The notes under the pieces are model-generated. The model worked only from the letters and a program-made list of their open reading frames with translations, did no database searches and was not told the origin of the DNA. A program made the translations under genes and the position numbers. This document shows, in pieces, positions 27,154 through 34,676 of a DNA stretch of 64,000 nt (positions are counted from its first letter, which is position 1; each line of letters begins with the position of its first letter). The DNA comes from Pampinifervens sp037481935 (GTDB lineage: Bacteria; Aquificota; Aquificia; Aquificales; Aquificaceae), in NCBI RefSeq assembly GCF_046159715.1, contig NZ_JBJXCT010000004.1, forward strand, positions 112,815 through 176,814, read 5' to 3'.

Positions 27154-28387
27154 TCCTGTAACCTCTGAAAAGGGAAAGGGTGGTGTAGGATATGAAGAGA
27201 ATGCCACCTAGCACTGCCAGCAATCCACCAAAACCCATAACATTCAGAGCAAGTATCACCTTTGTATCCTGAACATACTCAAATCCGTACGTCTTTCTTG
27301 GTGCACCCATGTTGCCTGCCAGGTAAAAGCCAAGAACGAGAAGGTTTATTCCAAGACCGAAGAAAGTTGGCTGGAGTTTTGCAACACTTTCCCAGAAGAC
27401 ATAGCCAAGCTTTTCTTTAAGCATATAGTAAGTAAGCCCCATAAAAGCTATGGTTACACCTGAGACAACGCCATGATAGTGGGCTGGGATTCTCAAGTCG
27501 CTCTGCATACCGCCGTAGGCTATAAGAGCACCTGCGTGATACACAGTCATGGAGAACAAAAGGCTAATTGTAGCCACGTTCCAGCTTAACCTGATGTTTT
27601 TGAGCACATGATAACTGTGAAGAAGCACAGGCACACCAAGCCCAACACCAAAGGAAAGGGCTATCTGCCTTCTGAAGTTTTCAGAAAGGGGGTCCATAAA
27701 AAAGCCCAGAAGCAGTGGCAAGGCAGACATAAAAAGAAGAAGATTGGCACCTTTCAACAGAGGACTGTTCACCACACTACCAGAGCTTTTTTTAAGAAGT
27801 TCATGCCATACCGCAAGCATCACAGAAGCATACATGAACTGCTGGAAATGCCCTGGTATCCAGAAAAGCCTTTCAAAAAAGAGCTTCATACCACCTTCAG
27901 GGTGGGCTATAAGAAGGGATGAGGGTATGGAAAAAAGGGTGAGGATGCCGAAGAGAATGGAGAGAGGATAAAGTTCATCCAGTCTTTTTGCATATTTCAA
28001 CCTTTGCAGAGCTTCAAGAAGAAAACCGCAGAAGAAGAGGAAAAGTCCCAGGTAAAAGATGGGACTTCCCACAACAGGTACATAATTGTTAAGATAGGGC
28101 TCTCCATAGGGTAAAAGGCAGGAAAGGGAAAGGAGGAGCATACCCAGTAGGGTGGCTGGAGGTGCAACCCTTCCCTTCCTGCCTTCTCTGTAGTGCCAAT
28201 AGGCAAGGGTAAAGGTCATAAGCCAAAGAGTGATGGAAAAGGTCACATGCCCCACAAGAAAGTGATAGAAGAGCTCAGGGGATTTAAGGAGGGATACGGC
28301 CGGCATTCTGGTAAGGGCTATAAGTAGACCAAAGAGACCGGCCATTACAAGGGAAAAGAGGGACAGTGAAAGGTAAAAGAACATCAT
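27137..28387 (-). CDS. Second heme-copper-oxidase-like membrane subunit (nor orf1)
   Basis: 416 residues with about twelve hydrophobic helices. Histidines fall in places reminiscent of heme-copper subunit I: H47 (FLVGHVTFSITLW), H180 (WIPGHFQQF), H257/H260, and the helix-X pair H303/H305 (IPAHYHGVV). It therefore looks like a degenerate paralogue of NorS. In ammonia oxidisers the sNOR genes are followed by senC and a membrane gene called orf1, and this protein is probably the equivalent. Role unknown: structural or accessory subunit, or heme-bearing. The start ATG overlaps the norS stop; a second ATG three bases on is also possible. Confidence 0.7.
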   Translation of the reverse strand: MMFFYLSLSLFSLVMAGLFGLLIALTRMPAVSLLKSPELFYHFLVGHVTFSITLWLMTFTLAYWHYREGRKGRVAPPATLLGMLLLSLSCLLPYGEPYLNNYVPVVGSPIFYLGLFLFFCGFLLEALQRLKYAKRLDELYPLSILFGILTLFSIPSSLLIAHPEGGMKLFFERLFWIPGHFQQFMYASVMLAVWHELLKKSSGSVVNSPLLKGANLLLFMSALPLLLGFFMDPLSENFRRQIALSFGVGLGVPVLLHSYHVLKNIRLSWNVATISLLFSMTVYHAGALIAYGGMQSDLRIPAHYHGVVSGVTIAFMGLTYYMLKEKLGYVFWESVAKLQPTFFGLGINLLVLGFYLAGNMGAPRKTYGFEYVQDTKVILALNVMGFGGLLAVLGGILFISYTTLSLFRGYRNVSVS

Positions 28388-30051
28388 CTTACCTCCCACA
28401 TGGCTGCAAGCCATCCCCAGTTGAGCAGGAGGAATATAAGGAACACGCCCATGAAAAGAAGGGTGAGGGTCAGAGTTCCCGGTGCCTCAAAACCATGATG
28501 TTCCTTCGCAGGAGGTGGGGGTGAAGCAATCTGCAGTTGCATATCCTGAGGACCTCTTACTGACTGTCCAAAGAATACAGAAAACACCACTATAAGTATC
28601 CACATGAGAGCGCCTATGACCGTAACTATGCCTCCAATGGCAAAAAGAACCCAGAAAAAGTCCGTTGCAGGGTTGAAGGTGTAGGTAAAGGGTCCACCAG
28701 AAAAGGTAATGTCATAGTGTCTCCTTGGAACTCCAAAAGCTCCAAGTATATACATGGAAACGGCAAGCAAAGAAATGCCTCCGCCAAATACCCATGGCTG
28801 GAGCTTTGCAAGCCCGAAGAAGGCGATCTTTTTCCTGAATATGAGGGGTATAAGGTAGTAGGTTGCACCCATGAAGGCAAGTGTGGTTCCACCCACCACC
28901 GTTCCCTTAAAGTGCCCGGGTATGGAAAGCGTATTGTGAACTATTATGTTGGTCTGTTCCATACCGTTTACAACCCCCGTGACGCCACCTATAAAGCCAA
29001 AGATTATGATGGAAAGAAACACTGCAGAGAAGGCTGGATTGCCCCAAGGTGCATTTTTGAGCCAGTCAAAGAGACCTTTGGTAAAGCCCCTTCTTCTCTG
29101 AGCAGATTCCACTGCGGAAGGAACTGCAAAGGCATGTATCATGGAGGCAAGAACCGCTATATACATCACATAACTCGTATTGAAGACCTTCCATGCCGGG
29201 CTTGGTCCAGGGTCTACAAGAAGGTGGTGTGCAGATGCAACATTTATGCCTATTACGTAAAAGACAAAGGCGAGCCTACTGACCTTTTCATTTATGGATG
29301 TTCCACCAACTGTGAGAAAAGCCCCAAGATACCATATAGCTATCATAGCGGTCACATTTATCTGCTGGGAAGAATGTCCAAGACCCCACCATACAAGTTT
29401 GTAAACGCCTGCATCCATGGTCTTTATTATTCCGAGAGACCACAGCAGGGTGGGTATGTATATAACTGCGCCAGTTGCAAGGGTCAAAGTGGCAATTATA
29501 GCAGCTGCCACAAGCCCAAAGGTAAACAGTGGTAATGAGTCTCCGTAGGTTCTCTCCTTCCTCGCTATAAGAAGGTTTGCAAAGAAGAGGAAAACCCCCA
29601 CAAGGGCTCCAACTGCAAAGAGGATTACACCGAGGTAATACAGAGAATGTGCCTGAAGGGGTGCATAGGATGTCATCAAAACGTCCGCATTGCCCGTGAG
29701 TATGGTGTAGTTAACCAGTAAAAAGCCAAGGACCATAAGTGTAAGGGCAAGCCATCCAAACTTTGGTGAAGACATGCGTGAGTTGAGAACAACCGTTGAG
29801 CCAAAGTAAAGCCCTGCTATCTCAAAAAAGACAATCCAGAATATCAGGGCATTCAGACCGTGAAGGGTAAGGACCCTGTAATACCATTCAGCAGGCAGGA
29901 GGTGCACAACCTGCCACCTTGTCAAGACAAGTAGTAGCGCAGCTATTACTCCAATCAGCAGAGAGACCACAGCCATGACTGCATTCAGCTGTATTAGCCT
30001 CTCAGCCCTCAGGTCAACTTTAAGTCCAGTAATATCGCATGTTCTAAACAT
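28384..30051 (-). CDS. norS: sNOR-type heme-copper NO reductase, catalytic subunit
   Basis: 555 residues, twelve or more helices, heme-copper subunit I. Visible ligands are H64 (low-spin heme), H226 (CuB, GHSSQQ), H275-H276 (CuB) and H380 (high-spin heme, PGHFK). The active-site Tyr of O2 reductases (four residues after the first CuB His) is Gln230, and the second His of the HxH pair in helix X is Lys382. Loss of the Tyr points to NO rather than O2 reduction, and the senC and orf1 neighbours match the norSY-senC-orf1 set of ammonia oxidisers. A divergent oxidase cannot be excluded from sequence alone. A GGAGG precedes the ATG; norY ends 12 bases upstream. Confidence 0.8.
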   Translation of the reverse strand: MFRTCDITGLKVDLRAERLIQLNAVMAVVSLLIGVIAALLLVLTRWQVVHLLPAEWYYRVLTLHGLNALIFWIVFFEIAGLYFGSTVVLNSRMSSPKFGWLALTLMVLGFLLVNYTILTGNADVLMTSYAPLQAHSLYYLGVILFAVGALVGVFLFFANLLIARKERTYGDSLPLFTFGLVAAAIIATLTLATGAVIYIPTLLWSLGIIKTMDAGVYKLVWWGLGHSSQQINVTAMIAIWYLGAFLTVGGTSINEKVSRLAFVFYVIGINVASAHHLLVDPGPSPAWKVFNTSYVMYIAVLASMIHAFAVPSAVESAQRRRGFTKGLFDWLKNAPWGNPAFSAVFLSIIIFGFIGGVTGVVNGMEQTNIIVHNTLSIPGHFKGTVVGGTTLAFMGATYYLIPLIFRKKIAFFGLAKLQPWVFGGGISLLAVSMYILGAFGVPRRHYDITFSGGPFTYTFNPATDFFWVLFAIGGIVTVIGALMWILIVVFSVFFGQSVRGPQDMQLQIASPPPPAKEHHGFEAPGTLTLTLLFMGVFLIFLLLNWGWLAAMWEVR

Positions 30052-30063
30052 GGCTAAACCTCC

Positions 30064-30594
30064 TCACTCCTTCACTATGATTTTTCCAATCATCATGTGA
30101 TGCCCTATACCGCAGAACTCGTTGCAGACTATGTAGAACTCACCGGTGGATGTGGGTCTGAAGGTGAGCACGTAGTCATAGCCAGGAAAAACCATAAAGT
30201 TCATGTTTACAGGCTGCAGGGAAAAGCCATGAAGAAGGTCAAGGGAGGATATGTGAAACCTGTATTCCTGACCCTTTTTAAGCACAAGTATAGGCTCCCA
30301 GGCCCACATCTTACCCAGAAGAAAAACATCGCTGTTGGGTGGGGGTTCCACCACAGGTATGCCCTTTTCCTCTCCTATCTTATACTTCTGTATGAAGGCC
30401 TGTGTCAGGGCGTTAAACTCCTGGGGAGTAGTCCTGTAGGTGGTAAAGGATGGGTTCTGTTTTCCATAGACATGCCATACTATCATCCAGAAAAAGAGGG
30501 CCAGGCAAACCACAAGGGCTATGGCTATCCACATCTTTTCATCTTTTGCCACCCGTTTGAAATACCATCCTTCTTCTGGTGGTAGCAGTGCCAT
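30064..30594 (-). CDS. norY: CuA-containing subunit II of the NO reductase
   Basis: 176 residues: one N-terminal anchor helix (about 21-43) and a periplasmic cupredoxin domain. The binuclear CuA ligands are complete: a His in LDLLHGFS and the set CNEFCGIGHHMMIG (Cys, Cys, His, Met). It takes electrons from cytochrome c and passes them to NorS. The single anchor helix and short length match subunit II of ba3-type oxidases. The gene starts one base after the 59-residue gene and ends 12 bases before norS. A GGAGGT lies before its ATG. Confidence 0.85.
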   Translation of the reverse strand: MALLPPEEGWYFKRVAKDEKMWIAIALVVCLALFFWMIVWHVYGKQNPSFTTYRTTPQEFNALTQAFIQKYKIGEEKGIPVVEPPPNSDVFLLGKMWAWEPILVLKKGQEYRFHISSLDLLHGFSLQPVNMNFMVFPGYDYVLTFRPTSTGEFYIVCNEFCGIGHHMMIGKIIVKE

Positions 30595-30595
30595 G

Positions 30596-30775
30596 TCACT
30601 TACCTCCTAAAAGGGATTGTTTGATTTCATCTGGTATAGGAGAGAGCCACGCAAGCTCCAAAAGCCCCCATATGAGGTAGGAGACTGCATAAATCGTGAC
30701 CCCTAGAAAAAGTAGAAACATGAAATCATCCAGCACCAGTTGAAGGAAGGGCGTTTTCTTTTCCTTCTCCTCCAT
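30596..30775 (-). CDS. 59-residue single-helix membrane protein, first gene of nor operon
   Basis: An ATG at 30775 with a textbook AAGGAGGTG seven bases upstream opens a 59-codon frame that ends one base before norY. Residues 1-17 are charged (MEEKEKKTPF), about 18-45 form one hydrophobic helix, and a short tail closes with LLGGK, whose codons include the norY Shine-Dalgarno. The ribosome-binding site, coupling and leading place argue for a real gene. By analogy with the tiny subunit IIa of ba3 oxidases it may be a small structural subunit (inference); no family was recognised. Confidence 0.7.
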   Translation of the reverse strand: MEEKEKKTPFLQLVLDDFMFLLFLGVTIYAVSYLIWGLLELAWLSPIPDEIKQSLLGGK

Positions 30776-30791
30776 GGCTACACCTCCTTGG

Positions 30792-30805
30792 TGAGTGATT
30801 GTTTA
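30792..30805. promoter_or_regulatory. Candidate operator at the nor transcription start
   Basis: TGAGTGATTGTTTA shares 11 of 14 bases with the palindrome in the nirS promoter. It lies just after the -10 box, over the predicted start of the nor transcript, where binding would repress. It is a weaker palindrome than the nirS copy. Confidence 0.35.
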
Positions 30806-30808
30806 TAT

Positions 30809-30837
30809 AGATTAATATCTGAAGATTTTTTTGTCAA
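30809..30837 (-). promoter_or_regulatory. Promoter of the nor operon
   Basis: Minus strand TTGACA (30837-30832), 17 bases, TAATCT (30814-30809), leading to the 59-residue gene at 30775. The spacing and -35 are consensus and the -10 is weaker. It drives the 59-residue gene, norY, norS, orf1 and senC. Confidence 0.65.
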
Positions 30838-30910
30838 TAATTAAATTTATCATCTTTTAACTTTAAATTAAAACGCATAAGTCTTTAATAAAGGGCTTAT
30901 ATTATATTGT

Positions 30911-30928
30911 TAAGTGAGTAACTGCTTA
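30911..30928. promoter_or_regulatory. Candidate operator before the cytochrome b fusion gene
   Basis: TAAGTGAGTAACTGCTTA begins with the same TAAGTGA as the nirS palindrome and ends in CTTA. It lies just downstream of an AT-rich region with TATATT-type -10 boxes (30898-30908) and before the Shine-Dalgarno. There is no good -35 box here, so an activator may be needed. Low certainty. Confidence 0.3.
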
Positions 30929-30940
30929 CAGGAGGTTTTC

Positions 30941-32881
30941 ATGCAGATGGCGAGCATACAGCTATTATACGTAGGCTTTCAGAAGTTTTCCTACCTTATG
31001 AGCAGGTTCTTTTCTTCAAGGCTAAATCCTCTCTATCATCTTGGTGCTATCGCCATATTCCTTCTAATCATAGATGTCATATCAGGTGTTTATCTCTTTT
31101 TCTTTTACAGCATAGACCCTCAGACCTCCTACCAGTCTGTGGAAAGAATATCCGAAAGCTTTCTGGGAAATATAATGAGGGGACTACATAGATATTCTTC
31201 TGATGCCCTAATACTTACAACCCTCGCCCATATGGTGCATGTGATAATAACGGACAGGTTCAGGATGTTCCGATGGGTTGCGTGGGTCACAGGCGTTGCC
31301 ACTCTTCTTATATTTTTGGCTATCGGAATATCGGGCTACATACTGGTCTGGGACGAGAGGGCACAGCTCACTGGGCTTCTGACTGCCAAGTTCTTCTCCT
31401 TCCTGCCAGTCTTTGGAGATGCTCTGATGAGCGCCTTCCTTGGAAGCGATATAAAGTATCTCAGCGGGCTTTTCAGAATTCTGCTCTTTGCCCATATAGC
31501 CCTTACCATACTCATAGTCTTTACCCTCTGGGTTCATGTTATGAGAAACGCCAGACCAAGACTTATACCACCAAGGTTTCTCTACATAACCATAACTGTC
31601 CTTCTCATAATGCTTTCCGTTGTTTTTCCTGCAAAGAGCGACCCACCAGCCTACATGAACAGGTTGCCTTTTGAGATGAGTGTGGACTGGTTTTACCTCT
31701 TTGGTTACCCCCTTCTTAAATACATACCCATGTCCGCCAACTGGCTTATATTTCTGGGCTTTTTCACCTTTCTCTTCGCTTTTCCATGGCTCATAAAGGG
31801 AAGAAGGAACCCACCGGCACACATAGACTTTGAAAGGTGTACTGGGTGCGAACAGTGCTACATAGACTGTCCTTACGAAGCCATAACCATGAGGGACTAT
31901 GAGGGCAAGAAAAAGGCTATTTTGAACGATGTCAAGTGCGCAGGCTGTGGTATATGTGTGGGCTCATGCAGTGCCCTTGTTATAGACATACCAACCTATC
32001 CCATACATGAATACATTGAAAAAATAGAGAAAGAAAAGCCCTTTTGTGCGGTCTTTAGATGTCCATTCAGTGCAGTTCCGCCAGAAAAAGAGGGTATTGC
32101 TGTCTTTACCGTTCCCTGTGTGGGTGCCGTGAACGCATACCATGTGGAAGAAATCCTGGATATGGGTGTTGAAGGAGTTGTCATAATCTCCTGCGAGTAT
32201 GAAGACTGCTATTTCAGGGAGGGAAACAAATGGCTGGAAGAAAGGTATGAAAGGAAGAGAAGACCCATACTTAAAAAGAAGGTGATGGGTGGAAGGGTGC
32301 TGATTCTTGAGGCGCCATATGTAAAGTCTGTAGAGAAGGAGATAAGGGAGTTCATGGAGTCTACAAAGGAAGGACAGGGTGTGAAGATTTTAGCCACGAA
32401 CAGGATAAACTATCCTCTTGCGGTTTCTGTGCTTACCCTTCCCGTATTCCTCTTTTATCCCCTTACCACACACAGGGTTGCCTTTTACCCCACAGACATG
32501 TCTGCAGTGGTCATAAGCTTCAAATACAGGTCATCTCCTGTTAGGGAAACAAAAGGAATCGGGAGTGGATCTTTGAGGCACATGCAGGCTCAGAATGCCA
32601 TTGTGAAGGAGAGGTCATCTATAAAGCTAGAGGTTTACAGGGGTAAGGAGCTAATATACTCAAGGGTCTACAATCCCAGAGGCATAAGAAAAGATGCTTC
32701 CATATTCGTTTACGAAGAGCTTTTTTTAAAAGCGGGGAATCAAAAACTGACATTGAGGCTTGAGGAGACCGCTCACAAGGAAAAAGTAAAGGAATTTGAA
32801 TTCATAACCCCTGAAAAGCCGGGAGAAAGCCTTCTCATAACCTACGATGAGGCTACTGGAAGCTTTCTTTCTCTGAGGTGA
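30941..32881 (+). CDS. Cytochrome b / 2x[4Fe-4S] / MvhD-like fusion protein
   Basis: 646 residues. The N-terminal part is a cytochrome b6-like bundle with two histidine pairs 14 residues apart, H83/H97 and H185/H199, the ligands of two b hemes. Further helices extend to about 285. Next is a bacterial-type ferredoxin domain with C300-C303-C306-C310 and C333-C336-C339-C343. Then comes an MvhD/HdrA-associated domain (about 365-450; C369, C374, C393, C418, C423, with GVEGVVIISCEYEDCYFREGN). A C-terminal tail with one hydrophobic segment has no known match. Quinone-linked electron transfer is likely; the partner is unknown. The ATG at 30941 follows CAGGAGG; a GTG at 30914 lies upstream of that site and is rejected. 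Confidence 0.85.
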   Translation: MQMASIQLLYVGFQKFSYLMSRFFSSRLNPLYHLGAIAIFLLIIDVISGVYLFFFYSIDPQTSYQSVERISESFLGNIMRGLHRYSSDALILTTLAHMVHVIITDRFRMFRWVAWVTGVATLLIFLAIGISGYILVWDERAQLTGLLTAKFFSFLPVFGDALMSAFLGSDIKYLSGLFRILLFAHIALTILIVFTLWVHVMRNARPRLIPPRFLYITITVLLIMLSVVFPAKSDPPAYMNRLPFEMSVDWFYLFGYPLLKYIPMSANWLIFLGFFTFLFAFPWLIKGRRNPPAHIDFERCTGCEQCYIDCPYEAITMRDYEGKKKAILNDVKCAGCGICVGSCSALVIDIPTYPIHEYIEKIEKEKPFCAVFRCPFSAVPPEKEGIAVFTVPCVGAVNAYHVEEILDMGVEGVVIISCEYEDCYFREGNKWLEERYERKRRPILKKKVMGGRVLILEAPYVKSVEKEIREFMESTKEGQGVKILATNRINYPLAVSVLTLPVFLFYPLTTHRVAFYPTDMSAVVISFKYRSSPVRETKGIGSGSLRHMQAQNAIVKERSSIKLEVYRGKELIYSRVYNPRGIRKDASIFVYEELFLKAGNQKLTLRLEETAHKEKVKEFEFITPEKPGESLLITYDEATGSFLSLR

Positions 32882-33215
32882 GGTTGAGTATCCATCTTAC
32901 CATTGCCCTTGCCTCAGCCTCTTCAAGCCTCTGAGGAGGCATGCATTCCCACCTTGCCTTCCATTTTCTGCAGGAACCTTCCTTCAGGCTTTTCAGAAGA
33001 ACATCTTCCGCATCCTTCTGTCCTCTGTATCTTCTGGCTATTTCCAGAAAAGGAGGACCTACAAGAGGAACTCTTCTGTCGTGACAGTCTGTACAGCCTT
33101 TTGACCTAAAGAGCTCTTTAACTTTTGTTGCTTCAGGCTCCTTTTTCTTTACTTCTCTTTGAACTGCAGGCTCTCCACAGGAGAAAACCAATAATATCAG
33201 GAGAAAAAACCACAT
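32853..33215 (-). CDS. Monoheme c-type cytochrome lipoprotein
   Basis: 120 residues from the ATG at 33215, which has AGGAGGT upstream. The N-terminus MWFFLLILLVFSC is a lipoprotein signal with the lipobox cysteine at residue 13. The mature part has the heme site CTDCH and a later CMPPQ methionine ligand. It is expected to be tethered to the membrane on the periplasmic side and to carry electrons, perhaps to NosZ, since it closes the nos operon after nosY. It overlaps the end of the convergent cytochrome b fusion gene by 29 bases. Confidence 0.85.
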   Translation of the reverse strand: MWFFLLILLVFSCGEPAVQREVKKKEPEATKVKELFRSKGCTDCHDRRVPLVGPPFLEIARRYRGQKDAEDVLLKSLKEGSCRKWKARWECMPPQRLEEAEARAMVRWILNLTSEKESFQ

Positions 33216-33225
33216 GGCATACCTC

Positions 33226-33993
33226 CTAAAAGTCTTTTTTTCTGAAGGTATAAAGACCAAGCAATAGCAGTATGAAGGTGTAAAAAAGTGAAAGAAGGGC
33301 GGGCAGAAACCAAAGTTCTCTGAGATACTTTGCAACCCATTTTCCCGCAAAACCCATAACTTCATAAAGACCTGTCTCCATGAGGGCTACGAGTCTTATA
33401 AGGTCAATGGGGTTTGCAAGTGTTAGGAAAAGAAGAACTTTCTCAACTGGGTAATCGGAGAAAATAAGAATAAGGTAAAGTATTATGCCATCATAAAGGG
33501 TGGAGGAAAAAAGCCAAAGGAGGAGCACAAGTCCAAGTCCTTTGAGTTTATCTTCTATAAGGATAGCGATCAGCAGTCCAGATAGCACAAAGAGGGGTAT
33601 AAGCAAAAGATTAAAGGTTATGGTTTTTATGTAGAGGGGCACAATTCCAAAGTGATAGTAGAAGGGCAGAAATGAGCCAAGAGAGAAGCCTATTGCAATC
33701 GCTATACTAAGGCTTACCGCGAGGGAGACAAATAAGGAGCTTCTTTTTACGGGTTGTGTAAGCACAAATTCTATAAAGTTTTTGTTGTTATAAAGGTAGT
33801 TAGTAGATAGAAGCAGGGAAAAAAGGGTAAGGGTGATGAGAGAAAGGTTGTTGTGGCTTATTAGTGCCTTTTTAAAGTCTCTTCCCAGCTCAAGCAGAAC
33901 ATAGGTCACGAGTAAGTAAAAGAGGAATAGGCCTACAATCCATTTACTCTTGAAAAGGTCATAAAGCTCATACTTTATCAACTTAGCAAACAA
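33226..33993 (-). CDS. nosY: NosY, ABC permease for NosZ maturation
   Basis: 255 residues with six hydrophobic helices, of the ABC-2 permease type. With NosF (ATPase) and NosD (periplasmic) it forms the NosDFY complex that supports assembly of the CuZ cluster of N2O reductase. The family assignment rests on the membrane pattern and on its fixed place after nosD and nosF, because the sequence itself is poorly conserved. The start overlaps the end of nosF by 16 bases. Confidence 0.85.
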   Translation of the reverse strand: MFAKLIKYELYDLFKSKWIVGLFLFYLLVTYVLLELGRDFKKALISHNNLSLITLTLFSLLLSTNYLYNNKNFIEFVLTQPVKRSSLFVSLAVSLSIAIAIGFSLGSFLPFYYHFGIVPLYIKTITFNLLLIPLFVLSGLLIAILIEDKLKGLGLVLLLWLFSSTLYDGIILYLILIFSDYPVEKVLLFLTLANPIDLIRLVALMETGLYEVMGFAGKWVAKYLRELWFLPALLSLFYTFILLLLGLYTFRKKDF

Positions 33994-34676
33994 AGCACGG
34001 CCTCCTCAACTCTATCTTTTCCAGTGGAGCTTTTCAATTCTTCAAGACTGCCCTGAAAGATTATTTTGCCCTCCGTGATGAAAACTACATGGTCTGCGAG
34101 CTCTTCAACCTCTGACATTATGTGGGATATGTAAAGTATGGTTTTACCCTTTTGCTTTTCCTCAAGTATGAATTTTTTTAGCCTGAAGGCGGTTATGGGA
34201 TCAAGCCCCACAAGAGGTTCATCCAGAACGAGTATGGGTGGGTCAAAGGCTAAAGCTACGAGAGCACCAACCTTCTGCTTTGTGCCTCCGGAGAGGTTTA
34301 CAAACCTTTTGTTCATTTCCCCCTCTAGCCTTAGAAGCTGAAGCATTTCTTCAAGCCTTTTTGCCTTTTCTTCTCTCAGGTCCTCCACCATAGCCACAAT
34401 CTCCTTTGGTGTGAGGTTTTCTGGAAATTCTGGAACTTGTGGCATGTAGCCTATCAGCCTTTTATAAAAGCCATCGCTCCCTACCTCTTTACCATCAAAG
34501 GTGATTCTTCCCCTCTCAGGTATGACCAGTCCAAGTATGGTTTTTACAAGGGTAGTTTTTCCTGAACCGTTTGGTCCAAGCAGGGCGGTTGTCTTGCCAG
34601 CCTCAAATTCAAGGTTCAAGTTGTCAAAGAAAACCCTTTTTCCAAAGGACTTATATATACCCTCAAGTTTTATCAC
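33978..34676 (-). CDS. nosF: NosF, ABC ATPase for NosZ maturation
   Basis: 232 residues. ABC ATPase with Walker A GPNGSGKTT (about 35-43), Q-loop MPQVPEFP, signature NLSGGTKQK and Walker B ILVLDEPLVGLDP. It powers the NosDFY copper/sulfur-handling complex at the inner face of the membrane. The gene overlaps nosD by four bases and nosY by 16, so the three are translationally coupled. Confidence 0.92.
   Translation of the reverse strand: MIKLEGIYKSFGKRVFFDNLNLEFEAGKTTALLGPNGSGKTTLVKTILGLVIPERGRITFDGKEVGSDGFYKRLIGYMPQVPEFPENLTPKEIVAMVEDLREEKAKRLEEMLQLLRLEGEMNKRFVNLSGGTKQKVGALVALAFDPPILVLDEPLVGLDPITAFRLKKFILEEKQKGKTILYISHIMSEVEELADHVVFITEGKIIFQGSLEELKSSTGKDRVEEAVLCLLS

Noticed and set aside
28717..29535. 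272-codon plus-strand open frame opposite norS
   Set aside because: It is antisense to a clear heme-copper subunit I gene, is rich in Lys/Tyr/His from the reversed hydrophobic codons, and matches nothing known.
30914..30940. GTG start for the cytochrome b fusion gene
   Set aside because: The GGAGG ribosome-binding site lies within this stretch, directly in front of the ATG at 30941.
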